From Bacillota bacterium (GTDB lineage: Bacteria > Bacillota > Clostridia > Acetivibrionales > DSM-1351), in NCBI GenBank assembly GCA_023409265.1, contig JAEYHZ010000009.1, positions 62,001 to 126,000 of the forward strand: a stretch of DNA of 64,000 nucleotides, read 5' to 3'. A program made the translations under genes and the position numbers. Shown piece after piece: positions 1-8,758 of the stretch (position 1 is its first letter; every line of letters starts with the position of its first letter). The notes beneath the pieces were generated by a model. That model made no database searches, was not told where the DNA came from, and saw only the letters and a list, made by a program, of their open reading frames with translations.

Positions 1-2159
1 AAAGTAACCCCATTATCAACCAGGAAACTGTAATCCAGAGTAACTTCAGGGAACTTTGAAGGCTCTTTGTATTTTACAACCTCTTTATCTATAGCCTGCA
101 GAACATCTCTGTTTATTTCAAGAACCGCTATGTTCAGCTTTTTGGCTATATTCTTTTTAATGGTAGGATGTACTACACTCAAGTAGCCCATGTGATTTCC
201 GTCAGCACTTATATCCACTGATTTCATAGGATGTACCCAGTTATACTGACTTGTGCATGCTGAGAAATCAATATTTGCATTCTTTAATGTCTTTGCTGTA
301 AAAGTCATAATACCCTTTAAATCATAGAAGAGTTCATCTTCGCTCTTTATTTTACTGGCGGCAAGTATGCAGATGTTTTTGTGCTGTTCGCACTTATCCT
401 TTGGAGAAGGAGCTGTAAATACGCTGCCGATTTCAAACAGTGTAAAATCGTCATATGCCTTTTCATTCTTTTCAGCAAATACAAGCATTCCTGGAACCAT
501 GCTGTCTCTGAGGGTATTGGCATCCTGTGCCTGAGGGTTCAGCACCTTCACATGACCATTTGTTTCCAGTCCCATCCTGCTGTTAAAGGTATTGTCATAC
601 CAGATATAGCTGTTAACTTCACTGGCACCGAATCTTTCGGAAAGCAGCTCTTTAACCTTGTGATCGGTAAGCCTATCCTCATTGTATTGAAGCGGTTTTA
701 AAGGTACATCCAGAGTTTGCGGCTGGATATTGTCATATCCGAATATTCTGGTAATTTCTTCTATAATATCAACCTTCATGGTTATATCCTTTGTAGCTCT
801 GAAGGTAGGAACCTTTATGCTGAAGGTATCTCCATTGACTTCCACCTTGAATTCCAGGGATCTTAGAATATCCACCATTCTTTCCAGTGTCAGAGTGTTT
901 CCGATATATCTGTCTATATATGGCTTTGTGATAGTAATATCGATTGGTTCAAGTTTAGTACAGTATACATCTGTTAAAGCAGATGCAAACTGAATATCAG
1001 GCTGCATATCCTTCAAAAGCTTTACAAACCTCTGTATGGCAGTAACAGTCATATTAGGGTCGATCATTTTTTCATAACGTGCGCTTGCTTCGGTACGAAG
1101 ACCTATCTTTGTGGAGCTCTTTCTTGTAGAAGAACCTTCAAAGTTTGCCGACTCCAGTAATATTGATGTTGTATCTTCCAATACCTCCGAGTTTTCACCA
1201 CCCATTATACCAGCTATAGCTACCGGTTTTTCCTTGTTACAGATAAGCAAAACGTCTTCAGGCAGCTTTCTTTCGGTACCATCAAGTGTTTTAAACAAAG
1301 TCGGTTCCTTTGTTGATCTGACAATTATGCCGCTTTCCACCTGCCTGCTGTCAAAGGCATGCATTGGCTGCCCCATTTCAAGCATCAGGTAGTTTGTAAG
1401 GTCAACAAGCGGAGATATAGGTCTCATTCCGCAGTAGAACAGTCGTACCTTCATGTTCAATGAGGTCTCCAGTTTCCTGACTCCGTCAATTTTAAGTCCT
1501 GAATATCTCAGGCACTTTTCAGTGTCCTCAACGGTTATATCAAGCTCCGGCTTGTTCTCAGCAGCCGCCAAATCGTCCAATTTCATAGGCTTCAGTTCTC
1601 TGCCGTATATAGCAGCGATTTCACGGGCTATACCGTAATGTCCCCATAAATCAGGTCTGTTTGTAAGAGATTTATTATCAATTTCAATAATAACGTCATC
1701 TATATTTATTATAGATTTTATATCTGTTCCAGGCGCATAATCTCCGTCAAGTATCAACAGACCGCCATGATCATCACTGATTCCAAGTTCCTTAGCAGAA
1801 CAAAGCATTCCGAAACTCTCAACACCAACAAGTTTCACCTTGCCAAGTTTCGGCATATTCTTTACCGAACCGCCTATTTTAGCCAAAGGAACAAGAATAC
1901 CCTCGGTAACATTTGGTGCGCCACAGACAATTTGAAGGATTCCGTCCCCTGAATCAACCTGGGTAATTTTAAGCTTTTTGGATTCAGGATGGGGAACAAC
2001 GCTTAATACTTTAGCAACAACTACATTCTGAATATCCTGCCCTACAAACTCTACCTCTTCCACCTCAGCAGTCGACATGGTAAATCTGTACCACAGCTCT
2101 TTTATATCAATACCGTCCAAATCAACGTAATCTTTTAACCAATTTAGTGATATTTTCAC
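1..2159 (-). CDS. pheT: Phenylalanine-tRNA ligase beta subunit (3' end outside window)
   Basis: Large subunit of the alpha2-beta2 phenylalanyl-tRNA synthetase, which charges tRNA-Phe in the cytoplasm. Translation on the minus strand begins MKISLNWLKDYVDL and continues through the N-terminal tRNA-binding/OB region (VVVAKVLSVVPHPESKKLKI at about residues 45-64), typical of PheT. The start is GTG at 2157-2159, 11 nt after the pheS stop, with a GGAGGG site overlapping the end of pheS. About 719 codons are present; the family is usually near 800, so the C-terminal anticodon-binding part lies beyond base 1. Co-transcribed with pheS under the T-box. Confidence 0.95.
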   Translation of the reverse strand, partial: MKISLNWLKDYVDLDGIDIKELWYRFTMSTAEVEEVEFVGQDIQNVVVAKVLSVVPHPESKKLKITQVDSGDGILQIVCGAPNVTEGILVPLAKIGGSVKNMPKLGKVKLVGVESFGMLCSAKELGISDDHGGLLILDGDYAPGTDIKSIINIDDVIIEIDNKSLTNRPDLWGHYGIAREIAAIYGRELKPMKLDDLAAAENKPELDITVEDTEKCLRYSGLKIDGVRKLETSLNMKVRLFYCGMRPISPLVDLTNYLMLEMGQPMHAFDSRQVESGIIVRSTKEPTLFKTLDGTERKLPEDVLLICNKEKPVAIAGIMGGENSEVLEDTTSILLESANFEGSSTRKSSTKIGLRTEASARYEKMIDPNMTVTAIQRFVKLLKDMQPDIQFASALTDVYCTKLEPIDITITKPYIDRYIGNTLTLERMVDILRSLEFKVEVNGDTFSIKVPTFRATKDITMKVDIIEEITRIFGYDNIQPQTLDVPLKPLQYNEDRLTDHKVKELLSERFGASEVNSYIWYDNTFNSRMGLETNGHVKVLNPQAQDANTLRDSMVPGMLVFAEKNEKAYDDFTLFEIGSVFTAPSPKDKCEQHKNICILAASKIKSEDELFYDLKGIMTFTAKTLKNANIDFSACTSQYNWVHPMKSVDISADGNHMGYLSVVHPTIKKNIAKKLNIAVLEINRDVLQAIDKEVVKYKEPSKFPEVTLDYSFLVDNGVT

Positions 2160-2170
2160 TTGCTTCCCTC

Positions 2171-3202
2171 CTATCTAACTGAAAATTGTTCCATAGCTCT
2201 CAAATCACCTGAATTAAGAACACGGATATCACTTATTCCATATTTCATCATTGCAAGTCTTGTCAGACCCAAACCAAAGGCAAATCCTGTGTATTCCTCA
2301 GGGTCTATGCCACCGTAACGCAATACGTTGGGGTGTACCATTCCGCATGGGAGAAGTTCTATCCAGCCTGAGTGCTTGCAGGTCGGGCAGCCTTTTCCGC
2401 CACATATCATACAATTCAAATCCAGCTCAAAACCAGGCTCAACGAATGGGAAAAATCCAGGTCTAAGTCTTATTTTAACATCTCTGTTAAACACTTCAGA
2501 CAGTAATAACTTCATTACATATATAAGGTTTGCAATGGATACGTTTTTATCTATCATCATGCCTTCCAGCTGGAAGAAGGTATTTTCATGAGATGCATCA
2601 GTACTCTCATTTCTAAAGCATCTTCCGGGAGCTATTACTTTTAAAGGAGCTCCATATTTCTGCATTGCTCTTACCTGACAGGGTGAAGTATGTGTCCTGA
2701 GCAAAGAACCGTTTTCAAGCCAGTAGGTATCCTGCATATCTCTTGCCGGATGGTGTTTGGGTATATTTAAAGCTTCAAAGTTGAAGAATTCCTCTTCAGC
2801 TTCGGGACCGTCTACTATATTAAAGCCCATTCCTGTAAATATTCTTTCAATTTCCTTCTGAACAATGGTAACAGGATGAAGTGAACCAACCTTAAACTGA
2901 GTTCCGGGTAATGAAATATCAAAGCTGGAACCACTGCTCAAGGTCTTCTTAACATCATTTGCACTAAGCTCCTTGAACTTTGCCTCCAAAAATTCGGTTA
3001 ATTCATTTTTTAACTCATTAGCCTCCTGGCCAAATTGTTTTCTTTCATCGATAGCCATATTTTTGAGATCCTTGAGCATTTCGGTCAATTCACCCTTCTT
3101 ACCCAGAAGCTTAACTCTGAGATCTTCAACCTCTGTACTGCTGGCAGCCTCTTTTATTTTGCCAAGTGCAGCTTCTCTTAAAATACTGATTTTTTCAATC
3201 AC
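2171..3202 (-). CDS. pheS: Phenylalanine-tRNA ligase alpha subunit
   Basis: Catalytic subunit of phenylalanyl-tRNA synthetase (class II), 343 residues, normal for bacteria. The first ~100 residues form the charged coiled-coil arm that contacts tRNA; the catalytic core follows, with class II motif 2 around FRNESTDASHENTFFQLEG and motif 3 in GFAFGLGLTRLAMMKYG near the C-terminus. It is the first gene of the pheST operon, about 90 nt downstream of the T-box terminator, so its expression should rise when uncharged tRNA-Phe accumulates. Nothing unusual is seen. Confidence 0.97.
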   Translation of the reverse strand: MIEKISILREAALGKIKEAASSTEVEDLRVKLLGKKGELTEMLKDLKNMAIDERKQFGQEANELKNELTEFLEAKFKELSANDVKKTLSSGSSFDISLPGTQFKVGSLHPVTIVQKEIERIFTGMGFNIVDGPEAEEEFFNFEALNIPKHHPARDMQDTYWLENGSLLRTHTSPCQVRAMQKYGAPLKVIAPGRCFRNESTDASHENTFFQLEGMMIDKNVSIANLIYVMKLLLSEVFNRDVKIRLRPGFFPFVEPGFELDLNCMICGGKGCPTCKHSGWIELLPCGMVHPNVLRYGGIDPEEYTGFAFGLGLTRLAMMKYGISDIRVLNSGDLRAMEQFSVR

Positions 3203-3295
3203 GTCTATTCTCTCCTTTCATTCAGTCAATTTAAAACCACTTAAAACCGTTTTACTCATGGTTCTTCCATACTTTTCCAACGCAACAACAATAAA

Positions 3296-3665
3296 TAAAG
3301 CCTCCATCCCAACAAAGGGACGAAGGCATTCTTCGCGGTACCACCCAGATTTTTTGGATGTGCATTATTTCTCTTCCTGCTTACAGTAATGAGACCTTTG
3401 TTGAAATATACATAATATATGTCAACTGAAAATACAGTTCCAAACTCTTTACAATATAACGGTTATAACCGGCGACTCCTACGATGATAGGCTTGCCAAC
3501 ATGACTGGCGGGCACAGCTAATCTGATTAAGGGTTCAGAGCCACAGCTACGGAGGGAACTTGGGCAAGCAGTTTGTTAAAGGCACTTTCAGCCGGTGATG
3601 CCTTCTCTCTGAAACAGCTTTTCTCGCTTACTTTTCTCCATCATTGCTTTTTAAGTATTATCTTG
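3296..3665 (-). ncRNA. T-box leader of pheST
   Basis: On the minus strand the 14-nt T-box (TGGGTGGTACCGCG, complement of 3334-3347) is followed by a GC-rich hairpin (arms 3317-3327 and 3300-3310) and a TTTATTT run, the classic T-box terminator. Upstream are the AGAGA and GGCTGAAAG-type sequences of Stem I (around 3580-3620) and further stem material. A TTC triplet in GCCCAAGTTCCCTCCG (near 3550-3565) is a plausible Phe specifier, but I did not fold the RNA to prove it. T-boxes bind uncharged tRNA and switch terminator to antiterminator; context and specifier suggest tRNA-Phe. Ends are approximate. Confidence 0.92.
3300..3327 (-). terminator. T-box intrinsic terminator
   Basis: Eleven-base arms 3300-3310 and 3317-3327 (one non-Watson-Crick position) around a 6-nt loop; read on the minus strand it is followed by a U-rich TTTATTTATT tract. 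It is the termination half of the T-box switch before pheS. Confidence 0.85.
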
Positions 3666-3752
3666 TGGTCATATCTGCAAGTATAGTCCATCAGCATGCT
3701 AAAACTGAGCAATACTAATAGTTTGAGTAAACTATCCGAACTATACTTTGAT

Positions 3753-3781
3753 ATTATAACAATATAGGTAAAATTATTCAA
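3753..3781 (-). promoter_or_regulatory. Promoter of pheST
   Basis: On the minus strand TTGAAT (3776-3781), a 17-nt spacer and TATAAT (3753-3758). Transcription would start near 3746, giving a leader of about 540 nt that contains the T-box. Confidence 0.75.
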
Positions 3782-3870
3782 GGGCGATTTTGTAAAACAG
3801 GAGTCCTACAGATTTTGTAAACAGGAGGCAGTAGAATCAGTGGATTGGAGTAGGCAGATGAGTAATCAAG

Positions 3871-4590
3871 TTAACTGGTTATGTCGGCATGCTCAATATT
3901 TCTGATGGACAAATATGCAATTAATATGCCGATCAAAGCCAAAGAAACAGGAATGATAACTATTGAGCCAAGGTTAACATTACCAATGTTGCCATAAATA
4001 AGGCATGAAATTAGTACAGCAGATAAAATTGTAGCTGGTACGGATTTTTTTCTCATTCCAAAAAATAGAGGAATTAAGCTTATACCTGCCGCTGAAACAC
4101 CTTGGAATACAAACCCTATGCAACTACGTATAATTATTTCCATAGTGAGCTTTTCTGTAATAAGGTGAAAGTAAGAATTCATTAATAAAAAAATACTGCC
4201 CATTATAAGGTCTGCTAAAATTATTGAAAGGTATGTAAGTATAACCACAATTAACAGTTTGGAAATAATAAGTTTTTTTCTATTAATCGGATACATAAAC
4301 ATGAGAGTTATTGTTTTATTCTTATATTCACCGATAACCAACCTTGATAAAATAACAGACGAAAATATTGTAAAGGTTACGGCTGACAAAGTTTCAATAT
4401 ACTTAATGACAAAATCATATTGCATTATAAATTTTTGACCATTTAATTCCAAATCAACTAACTCAGGATCATATGGGGCGTAAAATATTATTAATATAAG
4501 AGCAATAAGTACCAGCATTGAAATTAAATAACCAACTAAGTATCTCTTAATGTTAAACTTTCTTAATTCTAGACGTATCAGGTTAAGCAC
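3871..4590 (-). CDS. ABC-2 type transporter permease
   Basis: Integral membrane subunit, 239 residues with about six hydrophobic segments, matching the BcrB/LanFEG-type permeases that export or expel peptide antibiotics. The start is GTG at 4588-4590, behind GGAGG and overlapping the end of the ATPase gene by 8 nt, so the two are translationally coupled. With the ATPase and the adjacent sensor kinase/regulator pair it forms a resistance-type module: the kinase senses a cell-envelope-active compound and the transporter removes it. Substrate unknown; family assignment is from hydropathy, size and context. Confidence 0.8.
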   Translation of the reverse strand: MLNLIRLELRKFNIKRYLVGYLISMLVLIALILIIFYAPYDPELVDLELNGQKFIMQYDFVIKYIETLSAVTFTIFSSVILSRLVIGEYKNKTITLMFMYPINRKKLIISKLLIVVILTYLSIILADLIMGSIFLLMNSYFHLITEKLTMEIIIRSCIGFVFQGVSAAGISLIPLFFGMRKKSVPATILSAVLISCLIYGNIGNVNLGSIVIIPVSLALIGILIAYLSIRNIEHADITS

Positions 4591-5503
4591 TTATACCACC
4601 TCCATTAAGTAATTTCAGGAAGTAATCTTCCAAAGAACTATTTTTGCTACTTATGGATTCTACAGCAATATTATTCCGAACAAGTTCACTTAATAAATTA
4701 CTTTTAGTCTGCTTCATATCATAGATCCTGATGGTGTTGTTATCTAAGACTCTGAAATTAGCAACATTCATATCATTCAGTACAGATGCTGCTTTCTTAC
4801 AATCCTCCACTACCAATTCCAAATATTCCAGATTACTTTCCCTTACGCTGTCCATTGAGACCTCATTTATAAGTATTCCATTATTTATCACACCTATGGT
4901 ATCAGCTATCTGTTCTATTTCTCCTAAAATATGGCTTGAAACAAGGATTGTTATCCTATGCTCCTGGCAAAGACATTTGAAAAGCTTTCTCATCTCTTTT
5001 ATACCTATTGGATCAAGACCATTAATAGGTTCATCAAGAATCAGTATTTCAGGCTTTGTGGTAATAGCTCGTGCAATTCCAAGTCTTTGCTTCATACCAA
5101 GAGAAAAATCCTTAACAGCCTTCCTGTCTATACCTCTCAAATTAACAAACTCCAGTGCTTCATCGACAGCTTTTTTATTATGATATCCCATATATTCACA
5201 GTGAAGTTCAAGATTTTCTCTTGCAGTCATTTTATTATAAAATATAGGATATTCTATTATTGAACCAATTCTCTTAAGAAACTCATAGGAGGTATCAGTC
5301 AATTTCTCTCCAAATATTTCGATTTCTCCACCAGTAGGCTTTATTAAGTTTGCTATCATCTTCATTACTGTAGTTTTACCTGCTCCATTAGGACCGAGAA
5401 AGCCATATATCTCTCCCTTATTAATATGAATGTTTACATCTGAGACTACTGGTTTACCATCATAAGCTTTTGTTAAATTGCAGGTCTTTAATATATATGT
5501 CAT
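4583..5503 (-). CDS. ABC transporter ATP-binding protein (BcrA-like)
   Basis: Cytoplasmic ATPase of the exporter, 306 residues. Visible motifs: Walker A GPNGAGKTT (about residues 38-46), ABC signature FSLGMKQRLGIARA, Walker B EILILDEPINGLDP and the H-loop SSH. The ~90-residue extension after the nucleotide-binding domain is typical of the BcrA/lantibiotic-immunity group. It starts with ATG behind GAAGGGAGAG and overlaps the permease gene. It lies 90 nt downstream of the histidine kinase gene, so the four genes may be one operon. Confidence 0.88.
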   Translation of the reverse strand: MTYILKTCNLTKAYDGKPVVSDVNIHINKGEIYGFLGPNGAGKTTVMKMIANLIKPTGGEIEIFGEKLTDTSYEFLKRIGSIIEYPIFYNKMTARENLELHCEYMGYHNKKAVDEALEFVNLRGIDRKAVKDFSLGMKQRLGIARAITTKPEILILDEPINGLDPIGIKEMRKLFKCLCQEHRITILVSSHILGEIEQIADTIGVINNGILINEVSMDSVRESNLEYLELVVEDCKKAASVLNDMNVANFRVLDNNTIRIYDMKQTKSNLLSELVRNNIAVESISSKNSSLEDYFLKLLNGGGISA

Positions 5504-5593
5504 GCTACTCTCCCTTCATTATTGTATTACATCATTAATAATAAACAATGAAATTCTCTTTTTTCTTACCCAATTCTTACAAAATTATTAAGA

Positions 5594-6523
5594 TTAAGAC
5601 AATCTTAGTTTAACGATAAACTCAGTCTTTTCATATGGCTGACTTTTAAGTGTGATTTCTCCGCCAAGTTTTTCAGCAAGTCTTTTAGTAATTGTCAAGC
5701 CCAGTCCGCTTCCCTGAAAGAGTTTATTTCTTGAGTCGTCGAGGGTATACATTCTTTCAAATACCTTCTCTTTATGTATGTCTGCAATTCCCTTACCTCT
5801 ATCCCATACCTTCATAAATACATAGTTTTCATCTTTTTCAAGGGTTAAGCCGATGATCTTACCAGAACTTCCATACTTTATTGAATTTGTTATAAGGTTA
5901 TTTAAAATTCTATCCAAAGCTTCTTCATTGGCTAGAGCATAAATATTTTCATCAGGTATTTCTATAGATACCTCGTTTCCGGTGGAAGTAAGTATATCGT
6001 AAAACGAAAGGATATTTTTCCTGCATATTTCATTTATATTAATTCTTGTTATTGGTATTTCCTTATCTCCAGACTCCAGTTTAGCCAGGTCAAAGAACTT
6101 ATTTATCAGATCAAGGATTTCTTGTGTTTTCGAGTAAATCCTGGAGAGTATTTGTTCTTTTTCCTCTTCTCTCATATTATCGAATATCCTTATAGTCTCA
6201 AGATATCCTAATATAACTGTTAGTGGAGTTTTTAGATCATGGGATATGTTTGAAAGCATTTTTCTCATAGAAATTTCTGTTTTATTGAAGAGGACAAGCT
6301 TTTTCTGATTATATTCCAGTAAGTTATTAATCTGTTCAAGGAGGCTGCGCAATTCGGCGTCTCCAGTAAAGACCAGAATCTTGTCATTGGGGTTGTCTTC
6401 CATCATACTTTTTATTTTATTTGTAATGTAATCCAAATTTTTGCTTCTGGATCTTGAGAAGTTATATTGAAAAACAATTATTACCAGAAGCAGTATAATT
6501 ACTATAGCTAAAAAAATACTCAT
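5594..6523 (-). CDS. Sensor histidine kinase
   Basis: Membrane sensor kinase of 309 residues. One N-terminal transmembrane helix (residues 3-19), no extracellular domain, then a short linker; the HisKA motif SHDLKTPLT places the phosphorylated His at about residue 95. The HATPase domain shows the N box (ILNNLITNSIKYG), the G1 box DRGKGIAD and the G2 box GSGLGLTI. Kinases lacking an extracellular sensor and lying next to BcrAB-like transporters usually respond to envelope stress or peptide antibiotics, often through the transporter. It follows the regulator gene by about 50 nt. Confidence 0.9.
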   Translation of the reverse strand: MSIFLAIVIILLLVIIVFQYNFSRSRSKNLDYITNKIKSMMEDNPNDKILVFTGDAELRSLLEQINNLLEYNQKKLVLFNKTEISMRKMLSNISHDLKTPLTVILGYLETIRIFDNMREEEKEQILSRIYSKTQEILDLINKFFDLAKLESGDKEIPITRININEICRKNILSFYDILTSTGNEVSIEIPDENIYALANEEALDRILNNLITNSIKYGSSGKIIGLTLEKDENYVFMKVWDRGKGIADIHKEKVFERMYTLDDSRNKLFQGSGLGLTITKRLAEKLGGEITLKSQPYEKTEFIVKLRLS

Positions 6524-6572
6524 ATTCGTATCCTTCTTAATCGAAACTAATGTACCTTGCGACCTTTATCTG

Positions 6573-7265
6573 TCATTCGCCCAGTCTATAGCCAATCCCC
6601 CATAAGGTTTTAATATAATTTGGCTTAGAAGCATCCTCCTCGATTTTTTCTCTCAATCTCCTCATATGAACGTTAATAATATTTTCATCTCCGAAGTAGT
6701 TTTCATTCCAAACAATGCTATAAATTTGAGCCTTTGTGAAAACTCTGTTTGGATTTGTTACAAACAATTTCAGAATATCAAATTCTTTTGAAGTAAGCTT
6801 AATAAATTCATTTTTCTTTTTTACCGAATAATTATCCAAATCAATAATAAGGTCTTGAAAATTAATAATATTGGCTTTTTTTTCATTATCACTTTTAGAA
6901 TACTTGGTTGATCGCCTTATAGCAGCCTTAACTCTGGCTGAAAATTCAATCAATGAAAATGGTTTGGCTATATAATCATCTGCCCCCAATCCTAATCCAA
7001 CGGCTTTATCCACATCACTATCCTTTGCAGACATAATCATTATGGGAATAGAACTTTTTTCACGAATTATGCGCATTACCTCTAATCCATCAAGCTTTGG
7101 CATCATAATATCAAGAATAACGAAATCAAAATTTTCTTTCTCAAATTTTTTGACTCCCTCCTCACCTTCAAGGGCAATTTCAACACAATAGCCCTCCCTC
7201 TCAAGATAATTCTTGACCATATCACTTATGGAGATATCGTCTTCTACAAGCAGTATTTTATACAT
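6573..7265 (-). CDS. OmpR-family response regulator
   Basis: DNA-binding response regulator, 230 residues from the ATG at 7263-7265 (MYKILLVEDD); the longer frame upstream has no conserved sequence and would run across the promoter. The receiver domain has the acidic pair at 9-10, the phospho-acceptor Asp52 in VILDIMMPKLDG, and a Lys in IAKPFS. The C-terminal winged helix contains LTSKEFDILKLF and the VHMRRLREKIE recognition region. It is the first gene of the kinase/transporter operon and is expected to activate it. Confidence 0.93.
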   Translation of the reverse strand: MYKILLVEDDISISDMVKNYLEREGYCVEIALEGEEGVKKFEKENFDFVILDIMMPKLDGLEVMRIIREKSSIPIMIMSAKDSDVDKAVGLGLGADDYIAKPFSLIEFSARVKAAIRRSTKYSKSDNEKKANIINFQDLIIDLDNYSVKKKNEFIKLTSKEFDILKLFVTNPNRVFTKAQIYSIVWNENYFGDENIINVHMRRLREKIEEDASKPNYIKTLWGIGYRLGE

Positions 7266-7317
7266 AAACCTAACCTCAATACTCCTATATCTTTTTAATC
7301 TAATACAACTATGTAAA

Positions 7318-7346
7318 ATCATACCATAATAAAAAAAGGTTAACAA
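7318..7346 (-). promoter_or_regulatory. Promoter of the two-component/ABC operon
   Basis: Minus-strand TTGTTA (7341-7346), 17-nt spacer, TATGAT (7318-7323), about 55 nt upstream of the regulator start. Good fit to the housekeeping consensus. Confidence 0.6.
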
Positions 7347-7584
7347 ACCATGTTTTTCCTTGCTGTTAACTTGACGTTATTTTTACCAAATTATACAATG
7401 TCTTAAAGAGATTATTTAACTTGAATATTTTTTGCAATATAAAAATTACAGCATTACTCTGCTGTCAGATGAGAATTTAGATATAGTTAAGGATATGGAT
7501 ATACTGCAGAGATTACTGATAATTGACGACAAATATTAATATCCTGTTTTGTTTACATATATTTTTTCTCAGGAGGGTTTTAAA

Positions 7585-8532
7585 ATGGATAATAACAGTT
7601 TTTTGGAGCTAAAAAACAAGCTGGCAGTTTTGCCATTGTTGGAAGAGAGATGGAAAAGCCTGTCAAACAGGCTGTATAGTGCGGAGGATGAGGTTAAAAG
7701 CCTCTTACGCAAGTACCAGTCTGAAGCACTGGATGTTGATGAAATTCAAAAGGATTCTCTATCCAACACCCTTCTGAAGTTAATTGGAAGGTATGAGGGA
7801 AAGGTCAGCAAAGAAACACAGGAAATGCTTTCTGCCAAACTGGAGTATGATAAAGCTGTTGAAAGAGTCAAACAGTTGACCCAGGAAAAAAATCAACTGG
7901 CAGAAAAAGTAAGTGAATTAAATAAAGAGAAGCTTGCCTTTGATAAAGAGTTTTCTAACCGGGAAAATTTAATAAAGAGTAAAATAAGCGGGCAGGCTTA
8001 TGCTGCCTACATGGAACTGGAAACTCAGCAGGATGACTTAAGAAAACAGCTGGTTGAGACTGATGAGGCCATAAGTGCTGCAAGCAGAGTACTTTCGGCA
8101 GCTTCCAATGCCGTAAATCATCTGGAAAGTGCAGAGGGCTGGGCTACATATGATGTCTGGTCCAGAGGCGGGATTATAAGCCACATGGCTAAATACGACC
8201 ACATTGACGACGCTCAGGCAGAGCTGAACAGACTAAGCTCACTAATGAAGGATTTTGAAAAGGAACTCAGGGATGTTAACATGTATGAAATCTGTGCTTA
8301 TACAGGTATCGATTCGACGACAAGAACCATTGACTTCTGGTTTGACAATATCTTTACCGACCTCAATGTGCGTGATAAAATCAGGGATGATATGGGCCAG
8401 GTACAAAACCTTATGGGTCAGATTAAAAATGCTGTTCGAAAGCTGGAATCCAATAAAGCCGAAATAAAAATAAGAATCTCTCAGACAGAAAGTCAGAAAA
8501 ATAATCTAATTATGAATTTTGATGAATCATGA
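7585..8532 (+). CDS. Coiled-coil protein of unknown function
   Basis: Soluble protein of 315 residues from the ATG at 7585, chosen because AGGAGGG lies just upstream; the in-frame ATG at 7549 has no such site. No signal peptide or membrane segment. Two long heptad-rich, Glu/Lys/Leu-rich stretches (about 15-155 and 245-315) flank a less charged middle with LESAEGWATYDVWSRGGIISHMAKYDHID. The middle GWATYDxW and WFDNIFTD patches look like a small folded domain between two helices that could form a hairpin coiled coil. I recognise no family. It precedes the micro-ORFs and amj on the same strand; whether they share a transcript is not shown. Confidence 0.8.
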   Translation: MDNNSFLELKNKLAVLPLLEERWKSLSNRLYSAEDEVKSLLRKYQSEALDVDEIQKDSLSNTLLKLIGRYEGKVSKETQEMLSAKLEYDKAVERVKQLTQEKNQLAEKVSELNKEKLAFDKEFSNRENLIKSKISGQAYAAYMELETQQDDLRKQLVETDEAISAASRVLSAASNAVNHLESAEGWATYDVWSRGGIISHMAKYDHIDDAQAELNRLSSLMKDFEKELRDVNMYEICAYTGIDSTTRTIDFWFDNIFTDLNVRDKIRDDMGQVQNLMGQIKNAVRKLESNKAEIKIRISQTESQKNNLIMNFDES

Positions 8533-8573
8533 AATTACTTAAGTAATTGACAATAATGTTGAGAGGTGTCTAA

Positions 8574-8633
8574 ATGCTTTGTCCAGAATGTCATGTAGAA
8601 TATAGAGAGGGTTTTACTCAATGCAGTGAATGA
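8574..8633 (+). pseudogene. Truncated zinc-ribbon micro-ORF (19 codons)
   Basis: MLCPECHVEYREGFTQCSE then TGA, behind a GAGAGGTG site. This is the N-terminus of a familiar clostridial zinc-ribbon type in which CPEC is followed by a CxxC pair; here the stop (TGA at 8631-8633) stands exactly where the fourth cysteine codon should be. In that frame reading continues only nine codons before TAA. The stop overlaps the ATG of the next micro-ORF (ATGA). It may be a decayed gene, a translated coupling peptide, or the first half of a recoded product; simple decay is most likely. Confidence 0.5.
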
Positions 8634-8758
8634 ACCACGGTGGAGTCGGCGGAACAGTATTAAGTAATGTTCATCCGGTGTTCTGGATTTTAATAACTAT
8701 TGAAACAGTAATAGCCATCTTTGTTGTTCTATGGGGAGCTCACCATAGAAAGGAATGA
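8630..8758 (+). CDS. Small single-pass membrane protein (42 aa)
   Basis: Short ORF starting with the ATG that overlaps the preceding TGA and ending in a TGA that overlaps the first possible ATG of amj (ATGA at 8755-8758). It encodes MNHGGVGGTVLSNVHPVFW, then a hydrophobic helix (about 17-36) and the basic tail AHHRKE. The 4-nt overlaps at both ends, one clear transmembrane helix and the charged tail favour a real product made by translational coupling. It could also be the displaced C-terminal part of the zinc-ribbon gene. No family recognised. Confidence 0.5.
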   Translation: MNHGGVGGTVLSNVHPVFWILITIETVIAIFVVLWGAHHRKE

